Assembly (NCBI GenBank): GCA_905480445.1
Contig: CAJQQJ010000162.1
Coordinates: 1-14,848 of the forward strand
Direction: 5' to 3'
Origin: an uncultured Alphaproteobacteria bacterium
GTDB taxonomy: Bacteria; Pseudomonadota; Alphaproteobacteria; UBA7985; CAJQQZ01
Length of the DNA stretch: 14,848 nucleotides
In this document: one piece after another, positions 1-6,793 of the stretch
Position numbering within the stretch: position 1 is the first letter of the stretch
How the letters are laid out: each line of letters opens with the position of its first letter
The notes under the pieces: generated by a model
Seen by the model: only the letters and a program-made list of their open reading frames with translations
Database searches by the model: none
What the model was told of the DNA's origin: nothing
Program-made: the position numbers and the translations under genes

Positions 1-144
1 AAAACCCAGAAATGGGGCGTGAAACCATGCCAAATTGGCTATATCCAACCCTAAAAGTTGCAAATAACTGATCCTACTGGAAATCCATCGCTAATTCGGT
101 AATGTCAGACGGGAAAATAGGCCTTATACTGAGGTCTCCAAGTA
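1..144. other. Left flank; possible tail of an upstream gene
   Basis: Frame 3 is open from the window edge to a TGA at 69-71, giving about 22 codons that end in LKVANN. This could be the C-terminus of a plus-strand gene starting outside the window, but the stretch is too short to identify. From 72 to 144 no gene is visible. The frame of the following epimerase is closed here by TAA at 100-102, TAG at 118-120 and TGA at 130-132, so the missing N-terminus of that protein is not encoded in this flank. Confidence 0.25.
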
Positions 145-921
145 GTGGCACTGGGTCGGCCAGGGTCTCCGGCGATAGAGAATGTCGAAAAGATCGACCT
201 AGAAATTGAGGAAGCGGAACTGACGGAGGCTTTACCCCCTTGTGATTGGATTATTCACTTGGCGCAGTCTTCCAATTACCGTGACTTTCCCAACAGTGCG
301 GAAGACATCTTTAACGTCAACACGAAGTTAGCTTTCAGATTGCTGGAGTTTGCGAGAAAAACCGATGTGAAAAGCTTCACGTTTGCCTCAACAGGAAGTA
401 TTTACGGCGGTTTGTCAGAAGGTTGCAAAGAACGAGAATTTGTACAGCCAGCCGATTTTTACTCTTGTTCAAAACTTGCCGCGGAGGTTTTGTCTAAGGC
501 ATATATTTCATTTTTTCCTGTTCAAAACCTCAGACTTTTTTTTCCCTATGGGCCTGATCAAACAAATCGTTTGATCCCTTCACTCATCGACAGAATACGA
601 GAAGGTAATCCAGTGACGCTCCAAGGAGACGAAGGAGGCATGTTGTTTTGCCCAACGCATGTGGTTGATATAGCAAAAATTATTGCGACTGCGACTGAGG
701 GATCTTGGAATGATACTTTCAATGTGGCGTCTGATGAACTGCTCTCCATGGAGAATGTAGCGGGAACTATTGCAAAAGAGTTACAGGTTGAATTGGCGAT
801 TGTTAGGGAAGAAAATAAAATCCCACCAGTTTTTTCACCTTCGATAGCAAGTTTGAGAGAGAAGCTTCCAGACTTCAATTTCATCGCTTTTGAGCAGGGT
901 GTTAAGGCTTTGGTCGCCTAA
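145..921 (+). CDS. NAD-dependent epimerase/dehydratase (SDR), N-terminally truncated
   Basis: The protein belongs to the extended short-chain dehydrogenase family, whose members modify nucleotide-sugars. Visible are the active-site Ser/Thr region (FASTGSIYGG, residues 80-89), the catalytic YxxxK (Tyr106 to Lys110), the LRLFFPYGP segment and the substrate-loop motif around THVVDIAKII. The length is 258 residues against roughly 300 for the family. What is missing is the first beta-strand and glycine-rich NAD-binding loop: the GTG start falls at the second strand (the codons before it read GLQV, then VALGR), directly after a TGA at 130-132. No convincing Shine-Dalgarno sequence precedes the GTG. 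I infer a decayed or deleted remnant, possibly from a polysaccharide or sugar gene group to the left. A product from this start probably could not bind NAD. The family call is firm; the functional state is uncertain. Confidence 0.72.
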   Translation: MALGRPGSPAIENVEKIDLEIEEAELTEALPPCDWIIHLAQSSNYRDFPNSAEDIFNVNTKLAFRLLEFARKTDVKSFTFASTGSIYGGLSEGCKEREFVQPADFYSCSKLAAEVLSKAYISFFPVQNLRLFFPYGPDQTNRLIPSLIDRIREGNPVTLQGDEGGMLFCPTHVVDIAKIIATATEGSWNDTFNVASDELLSMENVAGTIAKELQVELAIVREENKIPPVFSPSIASLREKLPDFNFIAFEQGVKALVA

Positions 922-942
922 CTTGACTGGTACTCATAAGCT

Positions 943-975
943 TTGCTTCCACCAATTGGGTTATCTAGGAAGCAA
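943..975. terminator. Weak hairpin between convergent genes
   Basis: TTGCTTCC (943-950) pairs perfectly with GGAAGCAA (968-975) across a 17-nt loop. It sits in the 60-base gap between the end of the epimerase gene and the end of the minus-strand flavoprotein gene, where a shared terminator would be expected. There is no clear T-tract on either side, so the termination role is an inference from position. Confidence 0.3.
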
Positions 976-981
976 GAGCGG

Positions 982-2085
982 TTAATGCACCAGCGAGGTA
1001 AGTTCTTCGGCAATAGCAAGAGAAGCCGTTAGACCCGGCGATTCAATGCCAAGCAAAGAATAAAACCCGGGAATGCCGTGTTTGTCCGGAGTTGAAATTT
1101 CAAAGTCGACTTCGCGATCATCAGGCCATGTGATTTTAGGTCGGATACCGGAATAGTCTGGTAGCAACGCGTTGTTAGGCAAGGCAGGCCAGTAGCGGCG
1201 GATGGCCTCATAGAAGCCATCACCTCTAGCAGGGTCAACTTCAAAGTCGAAATTCTCATCCATACCGGACAACCATTCGACGTCGGGACCGAAGCGAGCC
1301 TGGCCACCCAAATCTATTGTCAGGTGAGTGCCGAGACCACCGGGAACGGGAGCTGGGTAAATGAGACGAGAGAAGGGAGCTTTGCCGGCGAGCTTGAAAT
1401 AGTTACCCTTCGCGAAACTCGCTTTGGGTAAAGCGTCGAGGCTTATGCCATCAATCGATTGCGCAAGTGCGGCGGCGTGTAAACCGGTGGCATTAACCAC
1501 CTGGCGAGTAAGGAAGGATTCCCCGCTAGCCCGAACGAGAATGCCTTTGTCTGTGGCCTCCAGTTTCGATACTCCAGCTTGGCAAGCAACCATACCTCCA
1601 TGGTTCTCGAGTTCTCCTTGGAGGCAGAACATCAAGTAATGTGAATCGACAATTCCAGTGCTAGGTGACCACAAAGCCGCAGCTGCATTCAATTCTGGCT
1701 CAAGGCTTAGGGCTTCTTTCCCACTTAGCAATTCCAAATCTTCAACACCGTTAGCATAGCCACGCCTCCGCATGTCTTCAAGCTTTGCTATTTCATTGTC
1801 TTGGGTGGCGACCAGTAGTTTGCCCAGCCTCTTGTGCGGAACGCGGTGCCTGGTGCAAAAATCATAGAGCAGCTCTTTGCCTCGAACACAGACTCTAGCC
1901 TTCAGGGAGTTTTCAGCGTAGTAAATTCCCGCGTGGATAACTTCAGAATTGCGCGAGCTGACGCCTTGACCAATGGCCGCTTCCTTTTCCAGAACGAAGA
2001 CTTCTTGGCCTTGTCGTGCAAGCGCGGTCGCGCAGGCTAAGCCCACGACGCCTGCGCCAATAACGAGGGTATCGACTTGGTGCAC
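982..2085 (-). CDS. lhgO: FAD-dependent oxidoreductase, L-2-hydroxyglutarate oxidase-like
   Basis: This is a DAO-fold flavoprotein of 367 residues. The N-terminal dinucleotide-binding motif is at residues 8-17 (VIGAGVVGLA), followed by the ExEAAIGQGVSSRNSEVIHAG-type segment typical of the L-2-hydroxyglutarate dehydrogenase/oxidase group, with FAD attached by a conserved Ser-His region. LhgO oxidises L-2-hydroxyglutarate to 2-oxoglutarate and passes electrons to the membrane quinone pool or to oxygen. The start is GTG at 2083-2085, with AGG six bases upstream. The upstream ureohydrolase stop lies only three bases away, so the two are co-translated; the genes are also in the same frame (TAG-CTC-GTG). 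The family covers other 2-hydroxy acids and amines, so the substrate is not certain. The stop is TAA, and the gene is the last of the minus-strand operon starting at 4880. Confidence 0.8.
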   Translation of the reverse strand: MHQVDTLVIGAGVVGLACATALARQGQEVFVLEKEAAIGQGVSSRNSEVIHAGIYYAENSLKARVCVRGKELLYDFCTRHRVPHKRLGKLLVATQDNEIAKLEDMRRRGYANGVEDLELLSGKEALSLEPELNAAAALWSPSTGIVDSHYLMFCLQGELENHGGMVACQAGVSKLEATDKGILVRASGESFLTRQVVNATGLHAAALAQSIDGISLDALPKASFAKGNYFKLAGKAPFSRLIYPAPVPGGLGTHLTIDLGGQARFGPDVEWLSGMDENFDFEVDPARGDGFYEAIRRYWPALPNNALLPDYSGIRPKITWPDDREVDFEISTPDKHGIPGFYSLLGIESPGLTASLAIAEELTSLVH

Positions 2086-2088
2086 GAG

Positions 2089-3087
2089 CTACCTTTGACT
2101 TCTGACGTAGTCCCCGATCAGGCAGATCTGCTCAAACATAATTCCCATAGCAGCCATGGCTGTCATGTTGTTGGGATTATCTTTGGTGGGCATCATGCAA
2201 ACGATGTCGGCACCAACAATGTTGAGGCCGCGCATGCCGCGCAGAATTTTGCGGACTTCTGTCATGTAGAAACCGGTGTAGCCACACTCGAGGTTTGACA
2301 CAGCGGGTGCCACTGATGGATCCAAGCAGTCGAGGTCAAATGTGATGTAAACAGGTGTGTCGCCGAGCTTCTTGCGAATGCGGTCTACGGTCTGTTGGAT
2401 ACCCATGTCATGGTAATCATCCATGGTGATGACGTCATAGCCCATCCTGTGTGATGGCTCGAGCCAATCAAAAGAGCGAATGTCACCACGGATACCGATT
2501 TGTACCGACTTCGTTGCATCAACGTTGCCTTGCTGAACGAGGTAGTTCCCCCAGTGTGCAGCGGATTTAACGGCACCTAACCAATGGGGCATTTCAGAAG
2601 TATCGACGTGGGCATCGAAGTGGAGCAGGGCAACGGGCTCTCCGCCTGCTATGTTTGTACCTTTGCCCCCCATGGCTTGGACAATGCCGCCCGTGATCGA
2701 ATGATCGCCGCCCATTGAAACAGGTCTCGTACCAGCGTTGTCAAGTCGTTTAAAATAGTCTGTGATCCGTTGGATCGACGCCTCGTTGTCCATGGCTTCA
2801 GGGAAAGGAACATCACCTAAGTCATAGATTTTCAACTCATTCCATGGATCTAAGCGGAAAGGTTCGTGAATGCGCTTGGCAAGCGCTGACATATGACGTA
2901 GCGCGCGTGGTCCCAAATGCTGATCTCTTTCCGTCGTGCCGTTGCCAGCGGAATGAGGGACACCAACAAGGCCGATGTCACAGGCAGCTGGATCAGGGTT
3001 ATGATCACAGCGATAGAAAGTTGGAATACCCCACCAATAGAGGTTCTCCATAAAGATATCGGCGTCTTTAAAGTCTTCTGTACTCAT
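2089..3087 (-). CDS. Arginase/agmatinase-family ureohydrolase
   Basis: This is a binuclear-metal ureohydrolase of 332 residues, which would hydrolyse a guanidino or amidino compound to urea (or an amide) and an amine. Metal ligands are visible: GGDHS (126-130), DAHVD (158-162), an isolated His178 and DLDCLDP (251-257). An N-terminal WWGIP segment and VPHSAGNGTTERDQ (43-56) precede the fold. In arginases and agmatinases a Glu of a DxxEVxP-type segment contacts the guanidinium; here that place reads DIVCMMPTKD, with Cys297 for the Glu, so agmatine is not a safe substrate. Guanidinobutyrase, guanidine hydrolase or formimido-type activity are alternatives. The ATG overlaps the upstream stop by one base (TAATG), and a strong AAGAGGAG ribosome site lies eight bases before it, inside the acyl-CoA dehydrogenase gene. 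The stop is TAG. Confidence 0.85.
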   Translation of the reverse strand: MSTEDFKDADIFMENLYWWGIPTFYRCDHNPDPAACDIGLVGVPHSAGNGTTERDQHLGPRALRHMSALAKRIHEPFRLDPWNELKIYDLGDVPFPEAMDNEASIQRITDYFKRLDNAGTRPVSMGGDHSITGGIVQAMGGKGTNIAGGEPVALLHFDAHVDTSEMPHWLGAVKSAAHWGNYLVQQGNVDATKSVQIGIRGDIRSFDWLEPSHRMGYDVITMDDYHDMGIQQTVDRIRKKLGDTPVYITFDLDCLDPSVAPAVSNLECGYTGFYMTEVRKILRGMRGLNIVGADIVCMMPTKDNPNNMTAMAAMGIMFEQICLIGDYVRSQR

Positions 3088-4880
3088 TAGAACTGCTCCT
3101 CTTTGAGGGCGGAGGTGGTCTGCCCGCTCGCCATGGTTGTCGCTGCCAGGCTGCCTGTTTTGGGTAATATGTTATCTGCAAAGAATCGCGCAGTGATGCA
3201 CTGGGCTTCATAGAACGAAAGGTCTCCTTCACCATCCACCAACTTGGCTTTTGCGGCGATGAAACGCTGCGCCATAATCCAGCCACCAACGGTGATTGAG
3301 AAAAGCTCCAGATAAGGTGTTGCGCCAGCTCCCGCCGACAAAATGTCTTTTGCACTGGTAGCTAGTAACCACTTTGTTGAAGTTGTTAAGTCATTCAACG
3401 AAAGCAGGAGTGCCCGAGAAATTTGCCCGGCGTTGACGTCGTCGTTTTCTTCTAATTGGGTAAGGATAGTGCGCATTTCTTCAATGAAAGCGAAAGCCGT
3501 TTCCCCGCCATCTCTGCCAAGTTTTCGGCCCAATAAATCAAGAGCTTGCACGCCATTTGTACCCTCATAGATCGGAAGGATACGGGCATCACGATAATGC
3601 TGTCCAGCGCCGGTCTCTTCTATGAAGCCCATGCCGCCATGGATCTGAACACCAAGTGAGGCGATTTCGACACCAAGATCAGTGCACCAGGCTTTGACAA
3701 GAGGGGTTAGTAAATCTGCGAGTTTTCCTTGCTGAACGCGATCATCTGGATCTTCGCTTGCCTTGGAAAGATCGACAGCTGCCATGGCCAAATAAGCCAT
3801 ACCACGCATGGCCTCGATTTGCGATTTCATCAGCATGAGGTTACGGCGAACATCTGGGTGCTTAATGATGGTAACCGACTGGGCGGATCGATCCAGCGCA
3901 TTGCCCTGAACACGATCCTTGGCATAAGTCAGCGCATGTTGGTAAGCGCGTTCAGCAATCGCCAATCCTTGAACACCAACGGAAAGACGAGCGTTGTTCA
4001 TCATCGTGAACATACAGGCCATACCTTTGTTTTCTTCCCCGATTAGGTATCCGATTGCGCCTTCGTCATCACCGTATGCCATGACGCAAGTCGGTGAACC
4101 ATGGATGCCAATTTTTTCTTCCAATCCGGCACAGCGAAGATCGTTTCGTTCACCTAGGCTGCCGTCAGGATTGACGAGAAACTTAGGCACAATAAACAAT
4201 GAAATGCCTTTGCTACCATCGGGGGAACCTGGCGTTCTGGCCAACACAAGATGAATGATGTTCTCGGAGGCTTCGTGTTCGCCCCAGGTGATGAAGATCT
4301 TTTGGCCCCTAATTCGATCAGATCCATCAGCTTGTTGCTCAGCCTTAGACTTGAGAGCGCCTACATCGGTTCCCGCGTGCGGCTCAGTTAAATTCATAGT
4401 GCCGGACCATTGGCCTGATATGAGGTTGGCCAAATAAATATCTTTTTGCTCTTGGGTGCCGTGAGCATGAATTGCTTCAATAGCGCCCTGCGTCAGTAAG
4501 GGGCCAAGCGTCAACGCCATATTAGCGGAATACCACATCTCTTGCAGAGGGACGTTCACCAGCTGAGGGAGGCCTTGACCGCCGTATTCTGGGTCGAAAG
4601 GCACTGAATTCCATCCAGCCGCAGAGAAAGCCTTGTAAACGTCAATGAATTCATCGGCGACGCGGACAATGCCGTTTTCCAGCTGACAACCCTTGGCATC
4701 TCCGATTTCATTAGTTGGCGCCATAACTTCGTTTGCAAACTTACCGCCCTCTTCCAAGATCGCAGAAACCACATCTTCGGAGGCCTCGGAAAACAGCTCG
4801 GTTGAATTCACACGCGTTAGCCCTGCGACCGTTTCCATGACAAAGGACATGTCCTGTAATGGCGGTTGATAATTTGACAT
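3087..4880 (-). CDS. Acyl-CoA dehydrogenase with C-terminal domain (DmdC/FadE-like)
   Basis: This is a 597-residue flavoenzyme that introduces an alpha,beta double bond into an acyl-CoA. The order of parts is: an N-terminal extension with the start motif YQPPLQDMSFV, the all-helical N domain (about 35-160), the beta domain with MNLTEPHAGTDVG (162-174) contacting FAD, the helical C domain, and a further C-terminal domain (about 460-597). The extension separates this class from the 380-residue short-chain dehydrogenases and places it with DmdC (3-methylmercaptopropionyl-CoA dehydrogenase) and long FadE proteins. The likely catalytic base is Glu439 in PIYEGTNGVQ, and IHGGMGF (413-419) precedes it. 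The gene heads the minus-strand operon and overlaps the next start by one base. The acyl substrate cannot be read from sequence; electrons would go to ETF. Confidence 0.9.
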   Translation of the reverse strand: MSNYQPPLQDMSFVMETVAGLTRVNSTELFSEASEDVVSAILEEGGKFANEVMAPTNEIGDAKGCQLENGIVRVADEFIDVYKAFSAAGWNSVPFDPEYGGQGLPQLVNVPLQEMWYSANMALTLGPLLTQGAIEAIHAHGTQEQKDIYLANLISGQWSGTMNLTEPHAGTDVGALKSKAEQQADGSDRIRGQKIFITWGEHEASENIIHLVLARTPGSPDGSKGISLFIVPKFLVNPDGSLGERNDLRCAGLEEKIGIHGSPTCVMAYGDDEGAIGYLIGEENKGMACMFTMMNNARLSVGVQGLAIAERAYQHALTYAKDRVQGNALDRSAQSVTIIKHPDVRRNLMLMKSQIEAMRGMAYLAMAAVDLSKASEDPDDRVQQGKLADLLTPLVKAWCTDLGVEIASLGVQIHGGMGFIEETGAGQHYRDARILPIYEGTNGVQALDLLGRKLGRDGGETAFAFIEEMRTILTQLEENDDVNAGQISRALLLSLNDLTTSTKWLLATSAKDILSAGAGATPYLELFSITVGGWIMAQRFIAAKAKLVDGEGDLSFYEAQCITARFFADNILPKTGSLAATTMASGQTTSALKEEQF

Positions 4881-5090
4881 AAAACGGAGCCTTGTAAGTA
4901 AGAAATACTATCGCCTTGATAGCCTCCAACTCATGCAACCGCAAGATTACCTTTTTGGGAAACAAGCTAAGCTCGCTACATTGCTCGTGCACTTACCGTC
5001 GATTGTGGCGAGGTTGTTTTTTTGGGATTATTTACTAGGAGTTAAAAAAAGTTAAAATAGAATTCTATAGCAAGAATAAATCGAAAGATG

Positions 5091-5127
5091 ATTTTGTTCG
5101 ATTATTCATGGCTCAATTGAACAAAAT
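5091..5127. promoter_or_regulatory. Inverted repeat (dyad 1) upstream of XRE gene
   Basis: ATTTTGTTC (5091-5099) and GAACAAAAT (5119-5127) are a perfect 9-bp inverted repeat. The pairing extends inward by three A-T pairs and one G-T pair to leave an 11-nt loop. No T-tract follows, so it is more likely an operator or a 5'-leader hairpin than a terminator. Confidence 0.4.
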
Positions 5128-5289
5128 GTAAGTAAAATGTCCGTGATAAATTTACATATTAGCGAATTATCTAACTCAGATTGCAAATCTTTTCGCTATT
5201 TTGGAGTAATTTTCTAGAAAACTCTAATTTTAATCAACTAAAACTGGAAAAACGCTGAAATTACAACGGATTCTATCTTTTTTTAATGG

Positions 5290-5330
5290 ACTTGTAAAAA
5301 TATTAAGAATGAAATAGACCATTTACAAGT
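5290..5330. promoter_or_regulatory. Inverted repeat (dyad 2) upstream of XRE gene
   Basis: ACTTGTAAA (5290-5298) and TTTACAAGT (5322-5330) form a perfect 9-bp inverted repeat with a 23-nt spacer, ending about 157 bases before the XRE start. An autoregulatory or other repressor site is possible; no family consensus was matched. Confidence 0.4.
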
Positions 5331-5487
5331 AGAATTTTGCTGCTCCGCCAAGTCAAATTGTTAGGCTGAGATAGTAAAAATTAGGGGTTTTGTTGCGTAA
5401 CTGCGGTGAGGAACAATAAAGAATGGATTCGTCGCGAAGCCTTTAAAATGAGTAACCGGTAACATATTTCTCGAAGGATCAGTTGAA

Positions 5488-5970
5488 ATGGAAGTCAAGA
5501 AAAAGAGAGCCAAGAAAGAAAATCCGATGGCTGCACGCGCCCCGCAAGCGATAGATGCTTATGTGGGTGAGCGAGTAAGGCAACGTCGTACTTTGCTTGG
5601 TTTGAGCCAAGAGGCATTAGGCGAAGAGTTGGATTTGTCTTTCCAACAAGTTCAAAAATATGAGCGGGGCACCAACCGTATCAGTGCGAGCCGCTTGTAT
5701 GAAATTGGTGAAATTCTTGATGTACCTATTTCCTATTTCTTTGAGGAAGCAGGTCAGTATTCTATTAGTTCTGGCAATAACACCCCTGAACAAAAAGCAG
5801 CGCTCCAAGCTGGCATTGGCCAGGACCCCTTCACGAAGCGTGAAACGCTTGAGTTGGTCCGGGCCTATTACAAGATTAACGATCCAGCGATCCGTCGCCG
5901 TCTTTATGCCCTTGTGAAGACACTGGCCGCTGAAGAAGATTTTGAAGAAGACGAGCTGCTTGCAAGTTAA
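5488..5970 (+). CDS. XRE-family helix-turn-helix transcriptional regulator
   Basis: This is a 160-residue DNA-binding protein. A basic N-terminal tail (KKKRAKK) is followed by a lambda-repressor-type helix-turn-helix at about residues 26-82 (VRQRRTLLGLSQEALGEELDLS, then the recognition region QQVQKYERGTNRIS and the closing helix IGEILDVPISYFF, here given as parts). The C-terminal half is an acidic helical tail ending DFEEDEL. This architecture is common in alphaproteobacteria, for example the PraR/PhrR group of rhizobia, where such proteins act in stress and growth-phase control; the ligand, if any, is unknown. The ATG at 5488 is supported by AAGGA about ten bases upstream; ATG at 5527 (MAARAP) is an alternative. 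The gene is monocistronic: a strong terminator begins 24 bases after its TAA. Long upstream dyads suggest its transcription is regulated. Confidence 0.88.
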   Translation: MEVKKKRAKKENPMAARAPQAIDAYVGERVRQRRTLLGLSQEALGEELDLSFQQVQKYERGTNRISASRLYEIGEILDVPISYFFEEAGQYSISSGNNTPEQKAALQAGIGQDPFTKRETLELVRAYYKINDPAIRRRLYALVKTLAAEEDFEEDELLAS

Positions 5971-5994
5971 TTCGTCTTTGTTCTGAGTAAACCC

Positions 5995-6029
5995 AAAAAG
6001 GCCTTCTAGTTTTACTAGAAGGCCTTTTT
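5995..6029. terminator. Bidirectional rho-independent terminator
   Basis: A 16-bp perfect stem (5995-6010 with 6014-6029) closes on a 3-nt TTT loop. The stem is GGCCTTCTAG-rich in the middle and has five A and five T at its two ends, so it gives a U-tract on both strands. It ends the XRE gene on the plus strand and the oxygenase gene on the minus strand; its last base is already part of the latter's TGA stop (6029-6031). Confidence 0.93.
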
Positions 6030-6664
6030 CATTGAGCGAACGAATCGTATCGTAAACCAAAGCTATGTCGAGGGCCGACAATGTTTCTGACTTGGTGGAA
6101 TGGTCGTTTATCACCGTCTGAAAACCCAGGGGCCAACATCAATATAACGTCGCCTGGTTGGCTGTTAATGATTTTATTGTTCGCCCCGCTTCTGTCCTCG
6201 CAAACAGAAAAATTAGCAGCTCCGTCTAAGACAACCAATGCCACTAGATGAGTATAGCGAATGTGATCTCTATGGGGTGACATACCTTCAGAAGCCTGAT
6301 TATAACGTTGAACTATAAGATCGTTGAACCAGAAATTGAACGGCAAATGCTGCCGCTTGAGCAGCAAATTAGCTTGCTGTACCAACTGTGAGAAGCTGTT
6401 GCTGGCTGATCTAAATGGGCTGGTTGTCGAAATATCCATGCATAGCTCAAAGTCCTGGAAAACTTTGTTTTCAGCTTCACCGACAACCGCCGTAGCGCGT
6501 CGATAGTTCAGTTCTTCTGTCGCAGTTAACAGAGCCCGACGTTGATTTTCAGACAAAAGCCCTGTTGCTAGTGCTTCTGATTCTTTGAGACGATCAAGAA
6601 GATCAGCTAAAAAGGCAGGTGTTGTACTAAATTCGTTCACAGCCCAAAGCGCGTTATCACTCAT
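6029..6664 (-). CDS. 2OG-Fe(II) oxygenase-like protein
   Basis: This is a protein of 211 residues from the chosen start. The second half matches the double-stranded beta-helix of 2-oxoglutarate/Fe(II) dioxygenases: HxD at His131/Asp133 (SPHRDH), the distal metal His190 (RPFHQV) and Arg205 (SFGLRYD) in the place of the residue that binds 2-oxoglutarate. GDVILMLAPG (171-180) is the usual turn before the distal His. The N-terminal 110 residues are helical and not recognised. I chose ATG at 6662-6664 because AAGAGAG stands just before it; an upstream GTG at 6691 would add nine residues and lacks a ribosome site. The gene is alone, convergent with the XRE gene and divergent from the LysR gene. The substrate is unknown; a small-molecule, protein or nucleic-acid target are all open. 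Confidence 0.7.
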   Translation of the reverse strand: MSDNALWAVNEFSTTPAFLADLLDRLKESEALATGLLSENQRRALLTATEELNYRRATAVVGEAENKVFQDFELCMDISTTSPFRSASNSFSQLVQQANLLLKRQHLPFNFWFNDLIVQRYNQASEGMSPHRDHIRYTHLVALVVLDGAANFSVCEDRSGANNKIINSQPGDVILMLAPGFSDGDKRPFHQVRNIVGPRHSFGLRYDSFAQ

Positions 6665-6793
6665 TTTTTCTCTCTTACACCCTACAAACACCAGTTTTTC
6701 GAATCCGGCCCTTTCTTTGCCGTAATTAGATCTATTATAAGAAAAAGGAGCAGCAGCAAAGAACAGACGTTAAACGGGGATTAGGGGAAGCAA

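Larger units (their letters stand above)
4881..5487. other. AT-rich regulatory spacer between divergent genes
   Basis: This is a 607-base stretch with no convincing gene. It separates the minus-strand acyl-CoA dehydrogenase operon from the plus-strand XRE regulator and must hold both promoters. On the minus strand TTGGAG and TATTTC lie 16 bases apart just upstream of 4880 and are a possible promoter; CTATC (4908-4912) and GATAG (4918-4922) form a small dyad there. The core (about 5030-5400) is markedly A/T-rich and holds two 9-bp perfect dyads listed separately, a GTTAAAA tandem at 5041-5056 and two GANTC sites (5269-5273, 5426-5430), the CcrM methylation target in alphaproteobacteria. Ribosome site AGGA (5476-5479) belongs to the XRE gene. 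Confidence 0.5.

Noticed and set aside
5042..5055. CtrA site (TTAA-N7-TTAA)
   Set aside because: The two TTAA copies are six bases apart, not seven, within an A-run; likely compositional.
5617..6114. 165-codon minus-strand frame across the XRE gene and terminator
   Set aside because: Antisense shadow of the XRE gene that would run through the strong terminator hairpin.
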